Shown piece by piece: positions 9,621 through 19,442 of a stretch of DNA of 64,000 nucleotides. The stretch spans positions 248,001-312,000 of the forward strand of contig JAKSYS010000005.1 in the NCBI GenBank assembly GCA_022925895.1, given 5' to 3'. The stretch is from Fragilaria crotonensis (Eukaryota; Bacillariophyta; Fragilariophyceae; Fragilariales; Fragilariaceae). The stretch's first letter is position 1. Each line of letters begins with the position of its first letter. The notes under the pieces were generated by a model. It was not told the DNA's origin. It saw only the letters and a list, made by a program, of their open reading frames with translations, and ran no database searches. Made by a program: the position numbers and the translations under genes.

Positions 9621-10292
9621 ATGATGAGAACTTTAGTCGCCACCCTTCTCCTGACATTCTGGAGCCACTCTCAGGCGTTCACGATCAGTATGAAATCAGA
9701 TAGCATCACATCATCGAGGAGGACATTCTTCCAGAAAATCGCTACCGGCGGCATAAGTGTTGTCGGTGCTTCTGTCCTCGGCTTCTCTCAGCCAACCCTG
9801 GCCGCACCAGAAATCTTCAATACTCCCTCTGGAATCAAGTACGCAGTCCTAAAGGAGCCCAAGAATAAGGGATCGTACCCCCTGAACGGTGATATCGTTG
9901 CCATTGAATACACCGGATACCTTACAAACGGAAACATCTGGGACTCTACTCATGCCGAAGGAAAGTCGAATGCCTTGCTCTTCAAGCTTGGCACTGATGT
10001 TGTTATTGATGGCATTAACGAGATGGTTTCCAACATGGTGGTCGGACAAAAGGTGCAGTGCATTATCCCTGCCAAGCTGGCGTTTGGAGATAAGGGATTG
10101 TGCATTCCGGATGGGGAATGTCTCATCAAACCTGGTGAGACTCTGGTGTACGATATCTACCTCAAGAAGAGCAGCATCCTCCTCCATAAAAGAAACGTGA
10201 CGCCATGGACTAAACCTGACAGGGAGCTGTTTACTGTAAACCTGACGGGCTGGGTCATTCCCACCCAGCCAGATGACCTACTTTCTCAATGA
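9621..10292 (+). CDS. FKBP-type peptidyl-prolyl isomerase, predicted thylakoid lumen
   Basis: The FKBP domain runs from about residue 80: GDIVAIEYTGYLTNGNIWDST, FKLGTDVVIDGINEMVSNM, GQKVQCIIPAKLAFGDKG and PGETLVYDIYL, the usual isomerase strands. The N-terminus is layered. A signal peptide (MRTLVATLLLTFW...SQA) ends at SQAF, matching the Ala-Phe plastid motif. A basic/Ser transit segment follows, then SSRRTFFQKIATGG with a twin arginine, a hydrophobic stretch and a cleavage-like TLA-AP site. This is the arrangement expected for Tat-type import into the thylakoid lumen. I start at ATG 9621 because codons upstream lack an ATG. A Cys pair (CIPDGEC) is inserted in the domain and may be redox-active. 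The C-terminal tail is an extension of about 35 residues. Confidence 0.88.
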   Translation: MMRTLVATLLLTFWSHSQAFTISMKSDSITSSRRTFFQKIATGGISVVGASVLGFSQPTLAAPEIFNTPSGIKYAVLKEPKNKGSYPLNGDIVAIEYTGYLTNGNIWDSTHAEGKSNALLFKLGTDVVIDGINEMVSNMVVGQKVQCIIPAKLAFGDKGLCIPDGECLIKPGETLVYDIYLKKSSILLHKRNVTPWTKPDRELFTVNLTGWVIPTQPDDLLSQ

Positions 10293-10639
10293 TGCTACAC
10301 CGTGGGGAGGAATACGCGCTAATGTCCTCAAGAAATCATATAGAATAACTCTAATCAAAACAATTGCAATAGGATGCGAACTTTAGAGTTGGTCGTTTTA
10401 CTTCTCGAGTTACCAACCAACGGTGACAAGTTGCTTGGCACTGGCTACTTGTTCAGTCTTAGTAGAAGGCACACGAAATGTTACGTCGCCCTACCAACTC
10501 CCATTCTCTGCGATGGAAGGAGCGCGTGGTCTCTTGAGTGCCCTGCTCCATGCTGCCTGAGCCTGCCTGTATTCACTTAGACCTGGAGAATGCATCGGCA
10601 CATCACTGCTGGCAACACTTGTCGCGCCAGAGTTATGGC
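10293..10639. other. Intergenic, no gene seen
   Basis: The 3' regions of the convergent FKBP and RRN3 genes meet here. Plus-strand openings at 10374-10954 partly overlap RRN3 and are shadows. Confidence 0.4.
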
Positions 10640-13167
10640 TCATACTTTGGAAAAAACCGTACTATCGGCGGACACAGGCATGTGGGTGTATGCTTCACTC
10701 GCATCGGTCGTGTCATCATCGTCATCGTCATCGCTCTCTACATCGTGACCATCGTCCAAATCTGCATCGTCATCGGAATCTTCCAGCATGACATCATCTC
10801 CGTCCACGCGTCCCTCCCAGTTTCGATACAGGGAATCAACAAAGATATGCGACTGCTTCAACAAGTACGGATCGAACGGAAAGAACGAGTCCAGAGGATT
10901 GGATCCACGACCAAGTCCGCCTACACCTCCAGTCTGCCGTCGGCCTGCAAGTGATGTGACGGGGGTGTTGATGAGCTTCCCGCGTCGTTTGGGACGTGAC
11001 GATTGTAGCTGTGCATCAAGATCCAAATTCTTGAGAAGCTTGGGTGGCAGCAGTGTGAACGACTCGGCGAAGAAAATGAATTCCTCCCGAACGCTCTCCA
11101 GGCAAAAGCGAAGTGGCTGCAGCTTGTGCCCACAAACCTTCTCCCAACGCTCTGGTGCAATGTCAATGTGATCCAGATCAGGATACAGACTGTCTCTTGT
11201 CTTATCAGTATTCTCCCAGTATTTCACGGCCTCGCGAAAATATTGAACGGCATCGGTTCCGCGGAAGCACATAATGTAGAACGCAGCCTGACAGACAGTG
11301 TAAAAAAGACTATGCAGCTCGCAGAGTGACCGCACATCGTTGCGACCGGGAGTGTTGGTGCCTTGTTCCAGCACTGCCATGTACGTTTCCGCCCACCGCA
11401 ACAGGGCCGACACGACCTCGCAGGTCGTCTCGGGACACGCATAATTGGCACGGCTGACAAACGAGGCGAGGTAGCAGGCAGCGCTCTGCCGCGTCACAGT
11501 GGCTCGGTGGATCCAGAACAGCTTCAATCAGTCTCCCAGCAAAGTCTCGATACAAATCATGAGGTTGGTCAACGTCGGATGGTACGATTCCACAGAGATA
11601 AAACAGGATAAATTGGACAAATTTTGATCGATGTGTTGTGAGAATCGTGCTCTCAAATACCGGTACAAGGATATGAAACAACTTTGACAACGCTTGTGGA
11701 TCATTCTCGACTCGCGATTCAACGTAACGAAACAAGAGCACCATAATGGAATCCAGCTAGAAACAGACGATGAAACCAAGAGCGTTAGCGCCAAGAGTCT
11801 GAAGGCAAAGATGAATGTCAGCAATTCATCACACTGTTCGATTAAAGATATCTCACCTTCTCTGCCATTTCGTCAATCGTTCGATCTAACAGATTGTCTT
11901 GATGCGGCGCTTCTGTGTTTGCTGCCGTCGCCTTTTGTGGAACGTCGCCGTCAAGTTCGAGCTCAAAAATAGCTTCATCGTCGATCTGCGAAACAATTTT
12001 TTCCTCGTCGATTTCAACATTTCCACCATCCTTAATGCGAATCTCAACATCAATTTCGAGGGCTTTATCAATAAGCAATTCCAACATTTGCGGTTCGAGA
12101 GTTGGAGCATAGTCCATGACAGAGAAGCAGTATTTCGCATAGTCAACGACTGTCGGGCGGGATCGAAATGGGAAATTGGAAGCAACAATCGGAAGCAAGT
12201 CAGCGGATCCCTTTGGGACTAATCGTAGGAGGGTCGCCAGGGCACAATGCAACCGTTGCGTGCGAGCCTCAAGAAGACTCTCGTCAGTTTGAGAATTCAC
12301 CACCAACATTTTCCACAGGGAATTGAGCGCTGGTTGCAAGAAAGTGGAGTTCGCACTCACAATGGCCATAAGAAAGTGTAAATAGGCATCTGCAAGTGAA
12401 AAATTTTGGACGAGTCTATGGAAGTCTTCATCATTGGCCATTTTCGCGGGCACGACGAAGGGGTCAAGCCGAAATATGGTGTGCAAGAGTTCATTGTGTC
12501 GCTTAGGAAATGCGATAAGCTGATGCAAAGTCGTTCCGTTGATGCGCAAAACGACTAAGAGTCGATATAACATCGTGGCGTCGTTTCGCTTCCGCAGGCA
12601 GTCGATAATGGACCTGTAGGACTGGTTTTGCTCTGAGATGGCTGATTCGACAAATGCCTCCACAGCAGCAAGTTCTGACTTCGCTGGAGTGGTGCACGGG
12701 GGTAGAACATATCGATCATCAAAGGCCCTCGATCGTTTCGCCGAGTAACTAGATCGTCGTCGAAGAGTTGGTGGGGTTGATGCTGGCAGAGGTTGGATGG
12801 ATTGAGTAAGCTGTGATTGCCCACCAACGTCGTTCATCACATCGTTGCCTGTAACGTCTTCTGGATCCAACGGGGGCATAGTAATTGATGCTGCTCTGCC
12901 TATCTTCAAGTGACAAGCGTCGTGTTTCACCTGGGGACGAAAGGGGCGTCGATCGCGACGAGAAGCAGACGGCAACCGAACGAGAAACTGTCGAAGCCGC
13001 TTATCCCGCAAAGAGTGCGGGGTTGTTGTCTCGAACAAGGTGAGTGGTTTCCGAGAACCGAAATGCGCTTCGACATATCGCTGCCTTTCCGCACGGCTGG
13101 TCGCTGGACGCTGGGGACGCAGGAGGGCACTAAAGGCCGAAGGACAGACAGAAATTGGTGACATCAT
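10640..13167 (-). CDS. RRN3: RRN3 / TIF-IA, RNA polymerase I initiation factor (two exons, one frame break)
   Basis: RRN3 bridges Pol I to the rDNA promoter factors. Exon 1 is 13167-11857 and the intron is 11856-11757 (100 bases, GTGAGA...TCTAG). Exon 2 starts at 11756 with LDSIMVLLFRYVESRV, then FVQFILFYLCGIVP, RQSAACYLASFVSRA and LDSFFPFDPYLLKQS, all matching conserved RRN3 blocks. The C-terminal tail is a long Asp/Ser run (DSDDDADLDD...). Around 11510 the reading frame changes between RLIEAVLD and HRATVTRQSA. This equals one extra base or two missing, in a GGATCCACC context, with no room for an intron. The N-terminal approximately 110 residues are Arg/Pro-rich and poorly conserved; a later ATG (TMPPLDPEDV) is an alternative start. 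Confidence 0.88.
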
Positions 13168-13574
13168 TGCTCACGGTCACTCTCACTTGCTCTCACGTCC
13201 TACTATGTACTATGATATGCCATACGATGTACAGGTTGTTACTATGCATAGTGTACTGGTAGTACCGGTACTTGGAACTTGGAACCCACTCGTTGCATAG
13301 AGCACAGACTACTTGTACCAGGTACTTGTATTGGTTTCTGTAACTGGAGAAGCTGGAAGTTGATTTCATGCATATCCCGGCATATGACATGCTTACAAAG
13401 CAGCCATCAGCCCTTGCCTCCAGGTTGTCTTGGAGGAGGCGTTATCAAACCTAATCAGGAAATATGCATGGAATGAACACGTCCTTCGACACTCGGCGTA
13501 TAGTGAACAAATGAATTTATAGACAGCAAAATAACAACCCTGTCCTGTATGATACAGTACAATTCTATTCTCGA
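13168..13574. other. Intergenic, no gene seen
   Basis: Rich in GTAC words (13240-13330). It separates the minus-strand RRN3 and the minus-strand C2/U-box gene and probably holds the RRN3 promoter. Confidence 0.35.
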
Positions 13575-15134
13575 CTAGACAGCAGGCATCTTTCGATCGT
13601 CAACTTCCTCGTTGTCTTCCGCAGCATGCATTTGTTTGGCAATCTCAGCTGCAGCATCGGCAGCTTCTTGTAGGCTACTCAACAACACGTAGTTGGGCAC
13701 TAAATTCTTGTGGGGCAATACCGCCCCCGTAAGTGGCGACTTGTCAGATGTTTGGAGCCACCTGGCAATTGCATTACGTTCATAGGTGTGGCCGTCAGCG
13801 GCCACGACGGGATCGATCATGGGTTCACCGGCGATGGGACAGCACGGCATGCCAGGAAGTGCCAATGTGTCGTCGCCAGAAACACGGGAAGCCACCGGGG
13901 GTGACGATGCGACAGGGGTTGTCGATACCGATGAGGCACGTGCGGGTGCATCTGTATCAAGATTTACTTCTTCGTTGAATCGCCCGTCCCAATTGGTGGC
14001 GTATTGCAGATCGCCGACAGCAGTACTCACACCACCTTTCCACCATCTGTCAAGCAGTGAGCCAGCTCCTTGGATGGCATTGATGCCAACAAAGAGCAAT
14101 CCCTCGTCAGGGACACGATCAACAGTCGCTTGAACTTCCCTTACGATTGGAGAATAGCCCAACCGCTCTGTAATCGAAAGCAGTTCCTCGTGACACATTT
14201 CAAGAACTGCTTGGTGTCGTTCCTCGCAAATTACCATGCATCGATGAGCAATAAAAGTACAAATCCATCCTTCTTGTGTCACGTACTCAAGAACGATATC
14301 ATCCTGATCCACTTCTTGTACTTTGTAGGACAGAGTAATGGGCACGGGGTAGAGGTCTTCGGCATGACAAAATCTGTTAAATCGCACAATGTCACCTGGT
14401 CGTGGAGGCGGGTCTGAGGTTTCATACTCACAAACGAGCCGGACAGTTCCCTTCGGGTTGTTAGTTCCTCCCAAGGACAACCATCGATCTAGCGTTGTTT
14501 TCTTTCCAGTCAGAAGCGGAGTCACGTTCAGGGTGGCCGTGCCAAGAAAGGGGTCGTCCGAATCACCGAAGGTTTGTTTCTTCGACGGATACTTCGTTTT
14601 TGTGTCACCGCTGGCATGAAACAACGAAATTGATACAATCGGCTCGGGTATCGATGCAACTTCTTCTGATCCATCCGCTGCTGTATGCATTGGTGTAGAC
14701 GTCGTTGCAAATGTAACCTGTGAGTGCGGCAACGCCACGTCCATATACATTGCTTCAGCTCGAGGCCATAGTGGATCGACGCTGTCGGGAACTGCCGACG
14801 TTCGTTGCGTCTGACCCCGAAACTTTACAGATGCGTATGGATTGTAAGATCTTTGGTGTTTGGAGGGAGATCGCAGCATCCAGCCTCCATCGAGGTGACG
14901 TGCGGCCACCACGCGCACAATGAGAGTCCCGAGGATGTAGTTCTCTTCCGGCGACGGATCCTTCATTTTTCCTCCTTTCTTCTTAACATCATCATCGCCG
15001 GGACTGTGGGAAGATGTCAGATGATCATAGTCTGGTTCAGGGACGTCACTAAAAAGCTTGGACGTCGCCATGATGGGACCGGTGCAATGTAATGCCTGAT
15101 TGAGCGTCGCTTCGTCGTTTACTCCAGAGTACAT
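13575..15134 (-). CDS. C2-domain plus U-box protein, predicted E3 ubiquitin ligase
   Basis: Counting from the frame opening at 15155, a C2-type beta-sandwich spans about residues 76-245: LIVRVVAARHLDG, NPYASVKFRGQTQRTS, DSVDPLWP, DDPFLGTATLNVTPLL and GTVRLVCEYE. A U-box lies at about 437-498: CPIAGEPMIDPVVAADGHTYERNAIARWLQ followed by SPLTGAVLPHKNLVPN. U-boxes recruit E2 enzymes; C2 domains bind membranes, often with calcium. The middle region (about 250-430) has no domain I recognise. The first ATG is at 15134; another at 15071 (MATSKLFSD) is possible. The C-terminus is a short acidic coil. The call is firm for the U-box, good for C2. Confidence 0.85.
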   Translation of the reverse strand: MYSGVNDEATLNQALHCTGPIMATSKLFSDVPEPDYDHLTSSHSPGDDDVKKKGGKMKDPSPEENYILGTLIVRVVAARHLDGGWMLRSPSKHQRSYNPYASVKFRGQTQRTSAVPDSVDPLWPRAEAMYMDVALPHSQVTFATTSTPMHTAADGSEEVASIPEPIVSISLFHASGDTKTKYPSKKQTFGDSDDPFLGTATLNVTPLLTGKKTTLDRWLSLGGTNNPKGTVRLVCEYETSDPPPRPGDIVRFNRFCHAEDLYPVPITLSYKVQEVDQDDIVLEYVTQEGWICTFIAHRCMVICEERHQAVLEMCHEELLSITERLGYSPIVREVQATVDRVPDEGLLFVGINAIQGAGSLLDRWWKGGVSTAVGDLQYATNWDGRFNEEVNLDTDAPARASSVSTTPVASSPPVASRVSGDDTLALPGMPCCPIAGEPMIDPVVAADGHTYERNAIARWLQTSDKSPLTGAVLPHKNLVPNYVLLSSLQEAADAAAEIAKQMHAAEDNEEVDDRKMPAV

Positions 15135-15427
15135 GGGAATGGGAAGGGAAGTCACAAACGATCATCCGCACGCACTGTCGTACATCCGATTTACGCAGCG
15201 TTTAATACTCCAGTGCTGAAAGTACTGGAGTACTGTCGGACTTCGTTACAGTACGCCTTCACCGTAACAATACATATATGCTACTGACCAGAATTCACTT
15301 GTACCTGTACTCTAGAGTACTATGAGAGTATGACATAGTTGCGTAGAAGCATCAACAAGAACTGTACTCCGAGCTCCGAGTATCATACAGTACAAGTACC
15401 GTGTGAAATCGATGAAAATTTAGAACA

Positions 15428-16411
15428 ATGACAACGGCAGGCAACAGCAACGCATCGTTTGAGCGCATCGACGATGCCGACGGGGATACGGATGAAAATG
15501 AAGATGTAGGAGAAAACGAACTCCCACCTTCGTGGCGATGGCTTAAGTCAGGCTCGGAAATGCATGGAGATTTCATAGGCTACCTAACGTCATCCAAGGA
15601 ACGGATTGCCGAGCTATTCCTGAGCTTTGCGTTCTTCGTTTTGGGGCGTCAAATCCCGGTTTGGTTTGATGCGCTTTATGGCGACGATGTTTCAGCGCCT
15701 TATCAGGTAACTGCCAATGGAGACGTCTTGATAGATCTGGGCTTGAACTTTCCCCTCGTTTCCCAGACTGTGCCAGTCTCGATGTTGACTCTCGTTGGCG
15801 TGGTCCTACCGATTGTCATTCTGTTGGTAGTAGGCATTTGCAACGGCCCTCCAGGTGACGCACACGCTAGTCTGTGTGCCTATTTTCTATCGGTTGGCAT
15901 GAACTCGTTCGTGACGGATACGATGAAGAACTACTGCGCAAAACTGCGACCTAACTTCTACAATATGTGCGAGTTCGATGCCGGTACGAAGACGTGCACC
16001 AACGATGTGTCCAACGCACACAAATCCTTTCCTTCCGGACATTCCAGTTTGGCATTCTGCGCCATGTCGATTCTCAGCCTTTATTTTCTTGGCAAAGTGG
16101 GTCTGCATCGAATACCCTTGAAAAATGACCCCACCAAGAATTATCCGTCCCTCGCGACCAAACTCATGGCGTGGGTATCATTTGCGATACCAATGAGCAT
16201 TGCTCTTTTCGTGGCATGCAGTCGAGTTCACGACTATTTCCATCACCCTGCGGATATTGTGACTGGGGCTTTGATCGGTATTGTTTGCGCTCTCTTCGCT
16301 ACCAGTTTGTGGTACCCATCAGTATACTCCAATATGGCTGGGTATCCACTTCATTACACCAATAGCAAATATCCGCCACATCTAACAAGATCTGAAGCCG
16401 TCAGTGTGTAG
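15428..16411 (+). CDS. PAP2-family lipid phosphatase (lipid phosphate phosphatase type)
   Basis: Integral membrane enzyme removing phosphate from phosphatidic acid or related lipids. The three catalytic motifs are intact: KNYCAKLRP (167-175), PSGHSS (202-207) with its catalytic His, and SRVHDYFHHPAD (265-276). Six hydrophobic segments can be placed around residues 60-80, 115-138, 145-165, 207-222, 246-264 and 278-296, the LPP topology. The N-terminal 40 residues are acidic and cytosolic. A Cys-rich loop (MCEFDAGTKTC) lies between motifs 1 and 2. The short spacing to the divergent upstream gene suggests a compact or shared promoter. Confidence 0.9.
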   Translation: MTTAGNSNASFERIDDADGDTDENEDVGENELPPSWRWLKSGSEMHGDFIGYLTSSKERIAELFLSFAFFVLGRQIPVWFDALYGDDVSAPYQVTANGDVLIDLGLNFPLVSQTVPVSMLTLVGVVLPIVILLVVGICNGPPGDAHASLCAYFLSVGMNSFVTDTMKNYCAKLRPNFYNMCEFDAGTKTCTNDVSNAHKSFPSGHSSLAFCAMSILSLYFLGKVGLHRIPLKNDPTKNYPSLATKLMAWVSFAIPMSIALFVACSRVHDYFHHPADIVTGALIGIVCALFATSLWYPSVYSNMAGYPLHYTNSKYPPHLTRSEAVSV

Positions 16412-16484
16412 TCCAAGTGAGCAAACTTTTCCGACGTTTCAGCATAAGCGACGTGACAAAATAGAATCACAAATGAGGTTCCCT

Positions 16485-17291
16485 CTATCTTTTCTTCCGT
16501 CCATACACAATGAATATACAATCTGGTACGTCGGTGCCATCACCTATCACGCTTCGCCGTGACTCTTCGTCGAAAAATCGATCCCAACGGTACTTGGCGG
16601 GAAACAGGGCCACCTCTGGGGTCTGGCCATTCGCGAGCGGGACCACTTCTACCACAGCGTCTACCACAGTAAGATGGACCTCCTGTGCTGATTTATGATG
16701 GAGCGCTTCGAGGTACAATCGTTCACCGCCGCATACCCAACAGTCTAGGCTTTCCTCGTCAGTTGTCAATTCAAGTTGTTTGGCAAGATGTATAGCCTCG
16801 GAAAAAGACCTGACAACCTGCACCTTTTCAGACCCCATATGGTCAGATGCTGTGGTCGATACGACGATGCAATGTCGCACGTGTGCAATGTTGCGTTCTT
16901 CAGGTGTGTCATGGTAGGTCTTGCGCCCAACGATGATGACCTTGTCACGCGTCAAGTTTTTGAAATGTTGTCGATCGTTTGGCACATTCCACGGGAGTTT
17001 CCCGTGAATGCCAATGACACGGTTCTTGGACATGGCCGCAACAATGCCAAACCGCTCGATGGGATCCCATAGATTTTGATCGTTGCCTGTTGTCGGGGTG
17101 GAATCGTGAAGTAGCGTGTCGCTTCTGGTGCGTGTGCCAGCTGTTGTCACTGCAGGGGTAGAACCATTGGACGGTCGTGATGACGATTTACACCAAGATA
17201 TCTCCTTGACTGAGAATGATCGTGATAAAGAAGAGCCAGTTGTTGTCCGCCAGACCCTTCGACTGAGCAGGAGACGCGTCATTGTTGGCAT
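16485..17291 (-). CDS. Monofunctional dihydrofolate reductase with organelle presequence
   Basis: DHFR reduces dihydrofolate with NADPH. The domain covers about residues 81-265: FGIVAAMSKNRVIGIHGKLPWNVPNDRQHFK carries the substrate-binding LPW and acidic Asp106, then VIIVGRKTYHD (NADPH binding), IVVSTTA and CWVCGGERLYLEAL. Many relatives have GRKTWES and IGGxxLY, so the VCGGE and KTYHD forms are variants. Residues 1-30 (MTRLLLSRRVWRTTT) look like a mitochondrial presequence; residues 35-75 are low-complexity. No thymidylate synthase domain follows, unlike the bifunctional DHFR-TS typical of algae, so this is likely a second, compartment-specific enzyme. Confidence 0.85.
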   Translation of the reverse strand: MPTMTRLLLSRRVWRTTTGSSLSRSFSVKEISWCKSSSRPSNGSTPAVTTAGTRTRSDTLLHDSTPTTGNDQNLWDPIERFGIVAAMSKNRVIGIHGKLPWNVPNDRQHFKNLTRDKVIIVGRKTYHDTPEERNIAHVRHCIVVSTTASDHMGSEKVQVVRSFSEAIHLAKQLELTTDEESLDCWVCGGERLYLEALHHKSAQEVHLTVVDAVVEVVPLANGQTPEVALFPAKYRWDRFFDEESRRSVIGDGTDVPDCIFIVYGRKKR

Positions 17292-17452
17292 CGCATGTGG
17301 ATTTGGCAGATCGTTTTTTCCGAAGTAGTAACAATGACGTCAGCCTATTTCAAGCCCACTGAACAAGGTCTGTACCGGTTACCGTTTGAAGTCGAATCGA
17401 GCACCATGCAAACTAAATAGCTAACAGAGTGATTCAATTCAAGATCAACCAA

Positions 17453-17816
17453 CGTAACTGCATCCACGTTGGACAGGTCTACGGTTGCAATGAGGACATT
17501 AGCCTGCACTCAAGCCCAGTCTGAGGCTAGTGCCGAGATTTAATCTACCGAACAAAACAACATTACGAGAATGATATACTAAAGGATTGTAAATTGAACA
17601 CAGGATGATGGAAGACTTATGAAAAAGCTAACCCTGCGTAACTGCATCGACGTAGGGCAGCTCTGCGGTTGATAAAAAGTCCTGATCCTGCACTCAAACC
17701 CAGCATGAGACAAATGCCGAGGTTTAATATCCAGTTGCATGGAGCTAGGTTGCCGAACAAGCAACTTGACGTGAACTTATTCACTTGAGATTTACTGAAG
17801 GATTGTGAATTGAAAT
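17453..17816. repeat. Diverged tandem duplication overlapping the 3' end of TOM22
   Basis: Two direct copies, about 17453-17600 and 17636-17816. Shared words include GTAACTGCATC, CTGCACTCAA, TGCCGAG and ACT(A/G)AAGGATTGT(A/G)AATTGAA. The second copy contains the last dozen codons and the stop of TOM22 (17781 onward); the first is a decayed copy of that end plus the 3' flank. Divergence of roughly 20-25% indicates an old event. Confidence 0.8.
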
Positions 17817-18174
17817 TTCAGCGAAACCCATCTCCTGTAGCTGACGATCCGAGTATCCCCTATTTCTGAAGTCCTTCACTTGCGCACGCTCAGATGCAAT
17901 CATCTGTGAACGAAAAAGAATGTTAGAACAGCACCATTAAGAAGTCAGAAACTAGCCTGCGTTGCTTCCTCACCTGTGACTCTCTACCGATTTCGAAGAG
18001 AAGCGGCATAAACACAACCATTGCTGTTGTGGCCACAACAAAGCCAATCTTTCCAGCCCACTTGGCCATCAACAGACCGGAGTCCTTCGCAAACAACCCT
18101 CCATCCCGGAAAGACTTTCCAGCTTTGATGAAGAATCCTTTCAGGCCTTTCGGCTGCTTCTGTTCCTTTGCCAT
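17781..18174 (-). CDS. TOM22: TOM22-like subunit of the mitochondrial protein import receptor (two exons)
   Basis: TOM22 anchors the outer-membrane translocase and is a preprotein receptor. Exon 1 is 18174-17974, the intron is 17973-17904 (70 bases, GTGAGG...TTCACAG), exon 2 is 17903-17781. The protein begins MAKEQKQPKGLKGFF, then SGLLMAKWAGK and one membrane helix (IGFVVATTAMVVFMPLLF). FEIGRESQ directly after the helix matches the TOM9/TOM22 signature. Exon 2 adds MIASERAQVKDFRNRGY and a short tail. Unlike animal/fungal TOM22 it lacks the long acidic cytosolic region, like the plant form. An upstream ATG at 18213 (MVKKYHR) is possible; 18174 is preferred because KEQKQPKG is the natural short N-terminus. 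Confidence 0.82.
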
Positions 18175-18575
18175 TGATGTTACTGTTGCACAACGATGGT
18201 ACTTTTTCACCATGGAGGTTGGGTGAGAGAACAAGGACGGATTTTTGTGTTATTCGTGTCCGTCATGGCGAGGACAGCGAACGCGCTTGGCGGCCACAGT
18301 TGCCACTGATCTAAACGGGGGAGGGACTGACGACGACGTGGATCCAAGATACAAGTGCTCAGTATCGGGTCGTAAGTCTACGCACATGGTACTTGTACCA
18401 GTACTGAGTAAGGTGTGCGCGCTCGAAGCACAACGAGCCATGTTCGCCTCTACATACAGTTTTTCGAGAAATCCACAATAATTGCTTCGGAACAGTGGAT
18501 GAGCCCTACTGCCATACTGCTTTCTCGACGATGACGACGTCTCCCCCACCATCTTATTGTAATGAGGAGTGAAAC
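18175..18575. other. Divergent promoter region
   Basis: Lies between the divergent TOM22 and HMG-box genes; no convincing gene is seen. Confidence 0.35.
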
Positions 18576-19442
18576 ATGGCGGACATGACAGACGATCATT
18601 CTGAGCTAGAGAATCAATCACAGAGCGACATTCTCTCTGATGGGTCCCTTTCCCCGACAAATAAACCTGAACAATCTACCTTGGCAGCATCCTCGAGTGA
18701 TGTTTCTGAACCACAAGGCATGCCCGTTGGAGACTCGCAGGACACAGCATCGGAAAATTCCGACCCGATAGATCCCATTCTAGATCTGCTCGAATTCTCG
18801 GAAGATGTCATGTGTCCCGATGTGTCGAATATCTTGACTCGACAGCTTCAGGGAAACAATCCGACACCAGTTCTTTTGGAATTGGCGCGTTTCTTTCGAG
18901 CTCAAGCCTGCCTCCTCCGTGAACAGGCCAAAATACTGGATGAATTGGCGATTCGTGATACTATGCCAGGTCAGGATGAAGATCTCGACGATTGCCTTTA
19001 TCGGGGTCGGGTGACTCATCTTGTCAAACTATCTCATGATGCCATGATGGCCACACATGACCGCATCGATGCGCTCGAGGACAGTGTGTACCCCTGGAGT
19101 GAAACGTGGTGCGTAATCATGGATTGATTATCAAATATCATTGTTGTTGTCATCTAGTACTGAATATCCTTCTTCCATCTGAAGTGGCAAAGTCGAGGGA
19201 AAGAAATTGTGCAAGAAGAGGACCAGGCCGGTCAATCGGTATACAGCCTTTCTCCATATGAATTTAAAGTCATGTGGGCTGAAGGTGGTTCACGGCAAGC
19301 CATCTTCAAGTCTTTGGCAGCGCAATGGAAGACCTTGGACGAAACCGAGAAATCAAAGTACGATGAGTTTGCCGTGGCAATCAATAGGGAGAAGGCTGCG
19401 CGAAAGCAATCAAGTAAAAGGGCGAAACTCGATGAAGGGTAA
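18576..19442 (+). CDS. HMG-box-like protein with acidic N-terminal region (two exons)
   Basis: Exon 1 is about 18576-19112 and exon 2 about 19185-19442; the intron uses GTAATC and an AAG acceptor and keeps phase 0, which I infer. The first 60 residues are acidic and Ser-rich, then a helical region (LLELARFFRAQACLLREQAKILDELA, coiled-coil-like). Exon 2 carries an HMG-box-like segment: SPYEFKVMWAEGG, FKSLAAQWKTLDETEKSKYDEFA, and a basic tail KAARKQSSKRAK. HMG boxes bend DNA in chromatin. The N-terminus lacks an NLS before the basic tail. The family beyond HMG box is not recognised. Confidence 0.6.

Noticed and set aside
10374-10954. Plus-strand openings as a gene
   Set aside because: They run across the RRN3 3' end on the other strand, lack domains and look like shadows.
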